DNA of 15,443 bases from Russula earlei (lineage: Eukaryota; Basidiomycota; Agaricomycetes; Russulales; Russulaceae), in contig JAGFNK010001065.1 of assembly GCA_025769875.1 (NCBI GenBank), forward strand, positions 1 to 15,443, read 5' to 3'. Within the stretch, counting starts at the first letter, position 1; the number at the start of each line of letters is the position of its first letter. The notes under the pieces were generated by a model. It made no database searches. It worked only from the letters and a program-made list of their open reading frames with translations, and was not told the origin of the DNA. A program made the position numbers and the translations under genes. Shown in pieces: positions 1-8,160 of this stretch.

Positions 1-153
1 ATCTCCGAGTTGAACTAGTTATTTACACTCAGTTTGTACCTAGTCTAGTTAATTGACGTAGACGCTGATTGGGTCGACTGACGTTCCGTCATTTGGATAC
101 CATTCGCTTACCTCCTGCCTACTTAAATGAGTAGATAGTTTACCCTTGCTCGT

Positions 154-261
154 CAGTGATTGCTCACGCGTGTGAGTCACTGAGGTGTGTTCCCACTTAC
201 TTATCGTTCCTTACGTTCCATAAAGCTCATACTTGAATAGTACAGTCGTTACATTATTCAG
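154..261 (+). repeat. Dyad repeat, interrupted copy
   Basis: A 31-bp block (154-184) begins CAGTGA and ends TCACTGAG, so its ends are inverted to each other, and the core CTCACGCG/TGTGAG is also close to a palindrome. A second 21-bp block, starting TACAGTCGTTACATT, lies at 241-261. The two blocks are separated by 56 bp. The same two blocks occur again, directly joined, at 277-328. This suggests fragments of a repeat such as an LTR or a miniature element, but no complete element can be delimited. Confidence 0.6.
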
Positions 262-276
262 GTAAATATATATCCA

Positions 277-328
277 CAGTGATCGCTCACACGCGCGAGT
301 CACTGAGTACAGTCATTACATTATTCAG
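277..328 (+). repeat. Dyad repeat, compact copy
   Basis: The 31-bp block at 277-307 matches 154-184 with only a few differences, and the 21-bp block at 308-328 matches 241-261 with one difference (G to A). Here the two blocks are adjacent, so this copy lacks the 56 bp found between them in the first copy. The inverted CAGTGA...TCACTG ends could fold as a hairpin. Confidence 0.6.
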
Positions 329-756
329 CGATTCTCACATGTGCAAACATGCAGGTCTCCTTTGACACTGCATACACTCACCCAAAACAACCCTTCCATA
401 CCACCAATAAACTGTTTAGTTTCTTCAGGTTCTATGGTTTGAACCTAGCCAGAACCTGGACTGAACCTGCTGAACCCTCTTGCACAGCATACAGTGCAGG
501 TAACAGGCTAAGCAACCCACTTAAGAGGTTGTGCTAATGCTCAAGTGATATTGGGGTGTAGAGCAATGTGTATACTTGTCTACAAGTAGGGTATTTATAC
601 ACTTATGGTCCAGGGCAGTTCCTGTGACCATTATGGGTGAGTACAGGTGTCCACTATATCACACATCCAGTGTTGCATGATGTAGAGATGTTCCAGATGC
701 AGCATAATGTGATAGGTATTGTAGTGTGCATAATGCCAGTCCCATATATGTAACTA

Positions 757-896
757 CAGTGACCCAAAAAACCATTCAAATGTTTTGTACATTTTCATTG
801 TATTAACCATATCTAGAGAACCACTGCAGCTGATAACATGTTAGTGGGCTTGTTTTAAAGCTCTACATCATAGCTTTGTAATAAAATACTATATAT
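757..896 (+). repeat. Left terminal inverted repeat, outer part
   Basis: This is the outer part of the left arm and pairs with the right arm read in reverse from 3008 inward. Matching continues, at lower identity, up to about 905. It then resumes at about 1556-1603, after the extra segment. It carries a transposase-site-like motif at 764-782 (17 of 19 bases identical to the copy at 2983-3001), with its inverted partner at 1579-1597. Confidence 0.88.
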
Positions 897-905
897 ACTA
901 TGAAC

Positions 906-1555
906 TGGCGGTTTCAGGCTGCCAGGGGCACATGCAGAGGAGCACAAAAGTGCAACATGGTGCATCCCCGGGATCATTTTTGATCCCTTAAAATTTTTCC
1001 ACTCCCCTCAGGGGAAAATACATTCTGCTGTGACCCTTCTCAGGCCTTGTACGACCCACATCAAAACCAAAAATGTGCAAAAAGCAAGAACATTCCATAT
1101 TGGCTCCATGACTCCATATCCGAGAAAACACAAACATGCGAGTCAATCACACGCTCGCACCAAAACCAGAACAAGTGCATCAGCCACATAGAGAGGCAAT
1201 GCGTTATTTCCATTGAAGTCTGAAGTCCTTCCACTATACATTTTCATTACTGTTTTACTTTCATTCCCGACTCCAAAAAACTCCTAAAAACACTCTCCTA
1301 TTATATTCCTTAAGTAACATACTTGTAAAACATATAAAGTAGCCTCTTATTGCCTGCAAATGTATCATTGTCATGTTCCTTGTTCTCAAAAAACCCCTCA
1401 CATGCACTTCAAAAACAAAGTCCCCTTCTCATACTCTACCACCGCTCCATGTCGTTTACATGCATCCCTGACCCCATGCCATGTCAACAGTCCATCAGCC
1501 TGTCTTGCCCACTTGCGCATTCCCACTGCCTGAGTGTCATTTCTTCACCATGAAC
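906..1555. other. About 650-bp insertion inside the left transposon arm
   Basis: Sequence in this interval has no counterpart in the right arm. Nine bases at 897-905 (ACTATGAAC) recur at 1547-1555 as ACCATGAAC, which looks like a target duplication. If one copy and the intervening 641 bases are left out, the left arm realigns to the right arm over a 36-base stretch with no gap. The insert has a perfect hairpin at 970-987 (7-bp arms GGGATCA/TGATCCC, TTTT loop) and a second short one near 1004-1014. No coding region, poly-A tail or inverted ends were found, so its class is unknown. Confidence 0.6.
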
Positions 1556-1606
1556 ATAATTATCTCTTCCAGTGTATCCATTTGAACAGTTTTTTTGCCT
1601 TGGTAT

Positions 1607-2647
1607 CTAAATAGGGTATATGCCAAAAATTAGTAGTTTGTGTATCCTCCATTTGCTTTTGAACACCTCTTCCACCCTCCTAGGCATACTTTCTATCAAA
1701 TTCTGCACAACAGTTTGATCAATGGCCTCCCATTCCAGCTGTGTGCACTCCCAAAGTTCATTGATTCCATTAGGGGGTGTTGGATAAGCTGCAAGCTTCT
1801 TTTTGAGATGAGCCCAAAGATGCTGAATAGGATTGAGGTCTGGGGATTGAGCTGGCCAGTCCATGACCTGAATTCTGTGGTCTTGGAACCAAGATGTGGC
1901 AAGCCTGCTCTTGTGGATAGAGGCATTGTCCTGTTGAAAGAGGGTATCTTTGCATTTCTTCTTGAAATACTTGATAGATGCAAGTAGTTCATCCTCCAAA
2001 ATGCTGCAATAAAGTTCAGCATCCATCCTTCCATCAATCTTTGCTGCATGCTCAACTCCTTCCCAAGACATGCAGCCCCACAACATCAAGGAACCTCCTC
2101 CATGTTTGACTGTTGGCTGAACAAGGCGTTCAGAAAGGTGCTCTCCTCTTTTTTTCCAAGCCCATTTCTTGCCATCTGAGCCCATACGATTGATTTTGGT
2201 CTCATCTGACCAAATTACCCTCTTCCAGTCCTCCACAGTCCAGTATAGGTACTTTTCTGCAAAGTCCTTTCTGGCTCTATAGTGACTTGGTTTAAGGTAA
2301 GGCCTCTTCTTCTTTGTAACTGCCTTCAAGCCTGCCTTGTTAAGGTAGTTTCAAATGGTCTGATTGGAGATAGTGGACTCTTTGATGACCTCCAACCTTC
2401 TAGCAACCTGAGGAGCAGTATCTGCTTCTCCAGAGCTAAGAAGGTGTGTGGCAAAGCAGATGTCAAGGTTAGAGAGCTTGGAAGGACGACCTCCAGAGGA
2501 CTTTGGAAGGTCAGGAAGGTATTTCTGGCAAATGTTGGTGATTGAACCAATGCTTCTGTGTGCTGCCTTGGCAATGTTACAAACTGAATGGTTGGCCTGG
2601 AGAAGGGAGATGATGTAGTTGACTTCATGAGGAAGAAGAGACTTCAT
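1607..2647 (-). pseudogene. Tc1-like DD34E transposase, disabled
   Basis: The gene encodes the enzyme that would bind the element's ends and cut and paste it at TA sites in the nucleus. From the ATG at 2647 the frame runs 346 codons, the usual family length. Codons 1-105 give a paired-like double helix-turn-helix DNA-binding region with a GGRPS linker at about 52-56. The RNase H-like core follows: first Asp at codon 148 (WSDET), second Asp at 240 (FQQDN), then the expected SPDLNPI-x-HLW block. Two lesions are visible. Codon 99 is TGA (2351-2353), in a place where CGA would fit. Codon 275, exactly 34 residues after the second Asp, is CAG (Gln, 1823-1825) instead of the catalytic Glu. Both halves stay in one frame, so decay is by point mutation rather than by rearrangement. 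Antisense open frames over this interval are shadows. Confidence 0.92.
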
Positions 2648-2792
2648 GATGTTGTTGGTGAAGAAGAAGCAGCTGTTTTGGCTTATTTGCACACGGTTTG
2701 AGTTTATTATAGGTCACATGACCTCCATGTTCAATTTTAGCCCTCTGGGGAAAGAATATGAATCTCAATCTGAGAAATAATGAATTCAATAA

Positions 2793-3008
2793 CCAAGGCC
2801 AAAAAACTGTTCAAATGGGTACACCAGCAAACATACCTTATATCTTCCTGAATAATTATGCTTATGCTGTATAAAATATACCATTACAAAGCTATGATGT
2901 AGAGCTTGAAAACAAACCTAGTTACATATTAGTAGCTGCAGTGGTTCTCTAGATATGGTTAATACAATGAAAATGTACAAAACATTTGAACAGTTTTTTG
3001 GGTCACTG
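2793..3008 (-). repeat. Right terminal inverted repeat, full arm
   Basis: This arm of about 216 bp pairs with the left arm. Within it a 19-base motif, CCAAAAAACTGTTCAAATG, occurs at 2799-2817 and, exactly reverse-complemented, at 2983-3001, next to the terminal CAGTGACCC. Paired sites at the tip and base of a long arm recall the IR/DR group of Tc1-like elements. In that group, however, the two sites are direct repeats, whereas here they face each other. Confidence 0.85.
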
Positions 3009-3010
3009 TA

Positions 3011-4130
3011 CAATTGTTCTACCTAACACATAACATCTATGATTGGATCTAGAACCTTACTGGAGAGGTCTTCACCTTCTCTGATTTGTCAGGGTTCTGG
3101 TTCAACAAACTCAGTTCTCTTGGTTCTAGTTTGCAGTTCTGGCTACCCCCTCGCTGCCTGGTTCTGGTCTACAGTTTGGAGAAATAGCTCAGAGAACTGG
3201 ACCAAACCAAACTTTGGCATCTCTATGACAGCACACTCTCAAGGTGATCTTAGCCCTTGGTTAAGGCCAAGAGCACCTAGTGGGATTTGATTTCTATGGT
3301 GTGACATAGCATGACTGTCTGAATGAGGTATAGTATATGCCTCGGTCACGGAACAGAGCCTGTTCTACTTCAAACTCCGAGTCAGGTGACATAGGGGACC
3401 TGCGACTCTGAATGCAGTGTATCCAGAGTTCATCATATGCATATTTATTTTATTCCAACGTCCAATATATTCAAGCGAAATATATATTCAAGCGGTACGA
3501 AAATAAAGATGACTCCAAGATAATACGTTCACGGGCCACCCAGCCATGGCCATTCACAATCTGCTATCTCTTCCTAGTGATTATGAGATTTCACTCGAGC
3601 AGGGTTCATTTCATGGTAAGGGATCGGGAGACGTAGGACATTTACGAACTGAGTTAACGTCTCCTGATCCAGGCCTAATCACTTGGGGTGGACTTTGCCG
3701 CGTGCTTTCGTTGCTTGCTGCCGTTCTTGAGCTTTGTATAAAAGGAGTTTAGCTGAACGGTGGCCATGTGGTTAGAACAAGCCCCTACTCTCCAACCTCA
3801 AAGCCTGCTAAACGTGGTTCCATTATCCTGACACGCCGACGCATTTTCAACGCACTGAACTCTGCCACAATGAGCCTTCACTCACTATCGTCATGTCATC
3901 TCGAGCATTTTTCCCGAGCACAAAATGAAATGTGCATTTTCTCAGTGGCTTTCTCATGGCTCTTTCTAGTCCACACTGGCTCCGCATATAAACGGCTTTT
4001 ATGCTAGACGTGGCATCTTCACTCCCACCATTTATACCTCTCTTTCCACCCAGCTAGTGACATTGTTATTCACACGAAGGCAGGTTCACAACTTTCGCAG
4101 CACACCCACACTATTGCCTCTGATCATTAA
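3011..4130. other. Intergenic region between transposon and the 455-aa gene
   Basis: No supported gene. Positions 3047-3215 are rich in GGTTC/AGTTC words, low-complexity sequence resembling the GAACC-rich stretch left of the transposon. A 13-14-base direct repeat (ATATATTCAAGCG) occurs at about 3464-3477 and 3482-3494. A TATAAAAG-type box lies near 3737-3745, and pyrimidine-rich promoter-like DNA runs from about 4010 to the start codon at 4131. Short open frames here lack any recognisable domain. Confidence 0.45.
4031..4037 (+). promoter_or_regulatory. TATA-like box upstream of the 455-aa gene
   Basis: TTTATAC about 95 bases before the ATG, followed by a pyrimidine-rich stretch and CA dinucleotides that could be the initiation site. 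The spacing suits a short fungal leader. A call by eye only. Confidence 0.3.
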
Positions 4131-5498
4131 ATGGCACAAACTTTTACCTCTGCGTCCCAACCTATCACCTCCGCTGAAATAAGTGCGGCTTCCCAGCCCA
4201 CCTCTCATTCTCACCCTGGCGAGGCGACGGACCTGCTTGACTTAAAGCTTCCCCCCGAGCTATTGAAACTAATAGCGCAGCACCAGGCTTCCGGCCAACT
4301 TACCGAGTTACTTAATCGCCCTCTCCAACCCACCCCAGCTGTCAAGGCGGTTGCGAAGGCCGGACGCCTCACGGCGCGATCGCGTTCTCAGCCGAACATA
4401 CTGAAATCCAAGGGCGTGTCGACATACGCCCGTGGGATGTCCGCGCTGCCGACCCCAAGGCCAGTCCCACAACCGCTAGAGGCGACACTGTACTGGCCTC
4501 CACCAATCAAGGCTCGCGCGCGTCGCGCTGCCCAAGCAACAAAGGGAAAAGCCACGGCGGCCATGCCTGTTGTTGCCGATGCGCGGGGAAACTGCGCGCA
4601 GGATGCAACATCACTGTCCGGTGTGCCGCGTGTCACTGCGCGGCCGTCGGCCCCGTCCCAAGCCATCGCGGTAGCATCAACCGCTTCCACGGTACCGCCC
4701 GTCGTCGCCGCACGCTCCTCTCCATTCTGGGGAGAAAGGGCAAAGACCATCCCGATGCCCGCGCTTACCAAGTCCGTGTCGGAGCAAGCATTGGCAATTT
4801 CTCAGCTTCCTGGGCTCAGACATCTCCCTGTCAGTACCATTGAGAAGCTCCTTCCAAGAGTCCGCGGTCACGGTGCCGCGGAGGAGGCCAAGCGTCAAGG
4901 GTCCAGCAAGTCGTCAACACCTCATGAGAGCCCCCGTCCGCAACATTTGGAGGCCCCCGAGGCGCCGACACGCGAGCCGCATCCAGCGGCACAGCTTCCC
5001 GAGTCGGTTCCTCCGTTGAATCCGCCTGTTTTCCCAGAATGCTGGTCGATGACTAACTTTCCTACATGGGTACCTGGAACGATGTTACCCGCGGCGGAGC
5101 CCTCTTGTGGACCAGAGCAACCGTCAGCGAACTCGCAGATGTTTGGGCAGCTTCCCGAGCTTATAAAGAATCACAAAACCCCATGTAACACTACTACTGT
5201 GGAACAGCAAAATACGGAGGTAGAACCGTTCGCAGCACCAGAATTCCTCCTGGACTTTGGCTTTGATTATAGTCCGGCCGTAGAAGAGCAAAGCGAAACA
5301 CAGATTGCCCTTCCCACTTACGAAGATATCGAGAGATCCCTATCCGCCCTGCCCAACCACCCGGGCCACTTTACCGAACCGGAGCGCGATGTAATTGTGG
5401 ATGTGGCGGAAACGAGAGATCGAGCACGATTCAACGTCGAGTTTCTGGATGAGAGCTGGAAAGGACTGGTCGATTTTGAAGGTTCGGTAGGCGTGTGA
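4131..5498 (+). CDS. Hypothetical disordered protein, 455 aa
   Basis: An uninterrupted frame of 455 codons. The start has a good context (A at -3, G at +4) and lies behind a TATA-like, pyrimidine-rich promoter. I do not recognise the family. The protein is rich in Ala, Pro, Ser and Thr and is probably mostly disordered. A Leu-rich amphipathic segment at about residues 33-62 and another at about 210-243 could be short helices or protein-binding motifs. Residues about 95-210 are basic and Pro-rich. From about 365 to the end the protein is acidic, with LLDFGFDY and PTYEDIERSL patches. There is no signal peptide, membrane segment or zinc motif. This layout resembles regulatory or scaffold proteins, but that is inference only. 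The DNA is GC-rich with many CpG, unlike the AT-rich transposon region before it. No intron is needed. It may be lineage-specific. Confidence 0.7.
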   Translation: MAQTFTSASQPITSAEISAASQPTSHSHPGEATDLLDLKLPPELLKLIAQHQASGQLTELLNRPLQPTPAVKAVAKAGRLTARSRSQPNILKSKGVSTYARGMSALPTPRPVPQPLEATLYWPPPIKARARRAAQATKGKATAAMPVVADARGNCAQDATSLSGVPRVTARPSAPSQAIAVASTASTVPPVVAARSSPFWGERAKTIPMPALTKSVSEQALAISQLPGLRHLPVSTIEKLLPRVRGHGAAEEAKRQGSSKSSTPHESPRPQHLEAPEAPTREPHPAAQLPESVPPLNPPVFPECWSMTNFPTWVPGTMLPAAEPSCGPEQPSANSQMFGQLPELIKNHKTPCNTTTVEQQNTEVEPFAAPEFLLDFGFDYSPAVEEQSETQIALPTYEDIERSLSALPNHPGHFTEPERDVIVDVAETRDRARFNVEFLDESWKGLVDFEGSVGV

Positions 5499-5637
5499 TA
5501 AATATTTCTATGAGATCCTGTACTTGCCAGTGGCAGATAATTTCGAGAGTTTAACGACTTCACATTCACTTTGTACTTAATGCTTTCCGGGTCCTCTACG
5601 CACCATTCGAGGAAAGGTAAGGAGGAAATGTAATATC

Positions 5638-6059
5638 ATGCGATTCGACATGGAGCCCACCGTACACGAGCTTGTCGTAACAAACCTTCAAACGGGGGAC
5701 CGGATCTTCGGGATAAGATAATGTGTGTCATGGACTGGTGAACAGACGGAGCTTGCGGCCAAACATCTCTACTGACACAAAAAGGATTGTGTCTCGGGAT
5801 GAAATACGGAGTACACTTGCAAGCGATGACACGCCTGCGCAAAGTTACACCCCCCCACTCATCGGGCAAGAACTACATCCCTTCCATTGTGCAGCGCTGA
5901 AAGGGAAGCTCGCCAGGGACGTCGTCAGGTTGCCTGTGACCTGGAATATAATTAGTGTCAAATCGAGTACGGTCGACCTCGGTCATGACCACAAACTGGA
6001 TTCAATTATACGCATGATCGTGAGAACTTGTTCGAAATGAGTCATGTGATTCGCCCCTA
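5638..6059 (+). repeat. Dispersed repeat, copy 1
   Basis: This shares long blocks with 10791-11295, in the same direction. Examples are GGGACCGGATCTTCGGG (from about 5696), ATGGACTGGTG, GTCTCGGGATGAAATA, GCCTGCGCAAAGTTAC, GGCAAGAACTACATCCC, GACCTCGGTCATGACCAC and GAGTCATGTGATTCGCCCCTA at its right end. The copies are separated by indels and substitutions. No frame is conserved across both copies, so it looks like non-coding repeat DNA, possibly a non-autonomous transposon or old LTR. No target duplication or inverted ends were identified. Confidence 0.85.
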
Positions 6060-6408
6060 GCTAAAAAAACCCGTATCCCTGTTGCCAACGTACATCATGT
6101 CCGACACATGCTGCAGAATAAAGTGGTGGTAAAAAGAATGAGAACTGGGAAATATTCCGCAATGATGTCTGTCAGTGCGGAACTTGAAGTATGAACGTGG
6201 GAGCGATGCCAGGCAAGTCTGAAGATTATTTGATCCTCAGACAGTCGCCGGGGTCCTTGATCTCCAGGCGGCCACGGCCGCGACATACATTACATAAGCC
6301 GGAAATGAACACCTGTTCCAGGCGAGGCCTTTCCTAACACTACTAGGCTAGTACAGTATGGTTCTGAGGCTGAAAACACAAATTTCAGATCCCCCTGGCT
6401 CTAAGGAG

Positions 6409-6416
6409 CATAAATA
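6409..6416 (+). promoter_or_regulatory. TATA-like box upstream of GPCR gene
   Basis: CATAAATA roughly 90 bases before the GPCR start codon, in otherwise gene-free DNA. Called by eye on sequence and spacing only. Confidence 0.3.
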
Positions 6417-6504
6417 GGCTCATAACCATGATGGTTGCTTTTCAAAAAACTTGCGTACTCTTCGGGATCCCCATCCACAAGCTCTTAGACTCTCAGCCTG
6501 AGCG

Positions 6505-8160
6505 ATGTCACAATTCACGTTCGGTGAGCGCGTGGGCATAGTCCTCTTGGTTCAAACGTCTACTTTATCTGCAAGCGCTATTGTTGGTCTCCTGTCATAC
6601 ATCGCGGTATATGGCACATGCTCCCTCGCCGAAGTCTCAATTGACTGGACTCCGTTTCTTATTTAAAAAAGTATAGTGCAGTTACCGTATTTCGAGGTGC
6701 CCAAAAGAGATGGACAATTGGTGGTGCCGCCGAGGTTCTCTTTCTCAATCAACTGGCTTGGGATCTGATCCAGGCGGTCGGTGAGTCATTTGACAAACGA
6801 CTTGAGGAGGATGAATGTCCTCTGACTTTTTTTGTATCAGGTGGCATCATGGATATCAAGTGGGCACTAGAAGGAGTATGTAGTTATATCCGTCACTGTT
6901 GGCTGACCTCACCTCGTCACGATGTAGACTATATATAATGGTTCATTCTGCGTAACTCAAGGTGCAATCTCCTGAGGCTTCCGGTTATGTCAAGAAATGA
7001 TACTGACACAGCACTCAGGCGCCCTCAAGCACGCCTCTGGACTTGGTTCAGCTCTGTCGTAAGTCGGAGACATATCGACATACATCGACAACGACACCTG
7101 ACTTGAGAATCGCGACATTTCATTCAGGACTCTGGTCTGCGGTCCGCTTTATTTGTACCTTCCGCTTTCTAACCAATCCTTCAAGTCCATTGGGGTTTAT
7201 ACTCTCTATATACTCTGTTTCTCGGGAGTCCCCCCAGTATATGAAAATGAAGATGATAGACGTAGGAAGAGCTTGCGTCGCAGTCTCGCATTCATCGTTT
7301 GTCTCTGGATCGCTGTCGGCCTTGTGTTGACCATCAACATGGGTGCGGATGGGGCGTATCACTTCTATGGTCCTACGGGATTCTGTAAGCGTCAGCGTCT
7401 GTCTTTGTTGCAAATCTGGCTTTGACATGTCGCAGGGTGCTGGATTGCATCCACGTACTCAGTCCAGCGAATCGCTGCTGACTACGCTTTCTTCTGGATA
7501 ACCGCAGCGTCCAATATCGTGATCTACTCAATACTCTTCTTATTCATCAAGGGGTACATTGCGACAGATGGCTGGCGCATATACCGACGGCCTGTACGAC
7601 AGGAGATCAGCGACCTATCTTCCAAGCGAGCGTATGGCCTACTTTAGTAAGACTTTTTTCTCTCCCACGAATCGTCTCTTGATGATCTGGCCGTCCAGCT
7701 ATCCAGCCGTCTATATCATTTCCGTGGGTATCTTTGTTTAGGAACTAGACCCAAGTTCTTCTACGACCTGCTATCACAGATTTTGCCTTTGTCCATCGTG
7801 CGCTACAGAAACTTCGCAAATCACTCTGATCCACACGGTGGAACAATTTTCGCCGACGTAGTCTTCCTTGCCAATGGCCTATTCAATGTCATCCTTTTCT
7901 CTATCACTCGTCCCTTCCTGTTACCACATGACCTTCAAAGTCCCCAGAGGCCGCTCGAAATCATCGAGGTTCATCCATCAGAAGGTCCAATCCACGACGC
8001 AGATAATAACGGGCCACCTTCGATCACGCACCGCAATATTCCTATTGATAACAACCGGAAGTCGTTTCATTCCGCAGGTGCCTACACCTTTCAGTCGTCC
8101 AGGGCTGAGGAGGATGAGATTAGAGAGCGGGCTCCCTCAGAGAAGTCATCAGGTCCGTGA
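6505..8160 (+). CDS. Seven-transmembrane GPCR, Git3/cAMP-receptor-like, ten exons
   Basis: Spliced exons: 6505-6606, 6672-6780, 6841-6875, 6928-6961, 7019-7058, 7128-7134, 7186-7384, 7436-7646, 7699-7723, 7780-8160; 1143 nt, 380 aa, all phases consistent. Introns are 51-69 nt, mostly with GTGAGT/GTAAGT/GTATGT-type donors and CTGAC/CTAAC-type branch sites. Predicted membrane helices: about 9-34, 52-76, 95-121, 142-160, 190-212, 240-261 and 276-297. Family marks are the FGERVG start, LNQLAWDLIQAVGGIMDIKW in helix 2, Cys90 in the first outer loop, YGPTGFWCWI at 170-179 (Cys177 likely disulfide partner of Cys90), LPLSIVR at 256-262 and NGLFNVILFSITRP at 286-299. The last 80 residues are a polar cytoplasmic tail. 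Members of this fungal group are thought to sense nutrients or small ligands at the plasma membrane and signal through G proteins and cAMP; the ligand is unknown. The membrane-topology pattern and motifs make the family call firm; individual splice sites, especially the 7-nt exon, are inferred. Confidence 0.88.

Larger units (their letters stand above)
1..756. other. AT-rich left flank, no gene seen
   Basis: No convincing coding region is visible. The short open frames here (for example 349-537) have no domain, no coding-like third-position bias and no splice context. The first 330 bases hold a dyad-containing repeat described separately. Around 425-480 there is a run rich in GAACC words; the region just beyond the transposon (about 3047-3215) is rich in the reverse-complement word GGTTC. 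The stretch ends in the TA dinucleotide (755-756) that flanks the transposon. Confidence 0.5.
757..3008 (-). mobile_element. Tc1/mariner-type DNA transposon, inactive
   Basis: The element is 2252 bp. Both ends begin CAGTGACCC when read inward, and each is flanked by TA (755-756 and 3009-3010), the target duplicated by the Tc1/mariner superfamily. The outer 125 bp or so of the two ends are inverted copies with about ten mismatches by eye. A transposase gene of normal length for the family (about 346 codons) lies inside on the minus strand. The element is longer than a usual Tc1 (about 1.3-1.7 kb) because the arms are long and the left arm is split by roughly 650 bp of extra DNA. It cannot supply its own transposase: the gene has an in-frame stop and a substituted catalytic residue. 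It could still be moved by an active relative if its ends are recognised. Confidence 0.93.
5499..6504. other. Intergenic, holds repeat copy 1 and GPCR promoter
   Basis: The first 140 bases are the 3' flank of the 455-aa gene. Then comes a dispersed repeat (5638-6059), described separately. The last 440 bases are the upstream region of the GPCR gene. They include a TATA-like CATAAATA at 6409-6416, about 90 bases before its ATG. Open frames on either strand here are short and inconsistent with each other, so no gene is called. Confidence 0.45.

Noticed and set aside
349..537. Short plus-strand ORF of 62 codons, and similar ones at 1350-1553 and 3039-3290
   Set aside because: Short, no domain, in repeat-rich AT DNA; expected by chance.
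1640..1987. Open frames antisense to the transposase (also 2282-2545) and alternative-frame minus ORFs
   Set aside because: They overlap a clear DDE transposase reading and contain no motif; they are shadows.
1569..2827. Inner inverted repeats (1569-1603 and 2793-2827) as the ends of a separate, smaller Tc1 element nested inside the larger one
   Set aside because: Neither inner end has a flanking TA, the inner repeats continue into the outer arms in the right half, and after removing the 650-bp insert both arms have the inner motif at similar depth. One element with long arms fits better.
5636..5869. A protein-coding basis for the dispersed repeat, since both copies can be read as TPYFIPRH on the minus strand
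   Set aside because: The shared peptide is only eight residues; the frame shifts before and after it between copies, so it reflects DNA similarity rather than a conserved protein.
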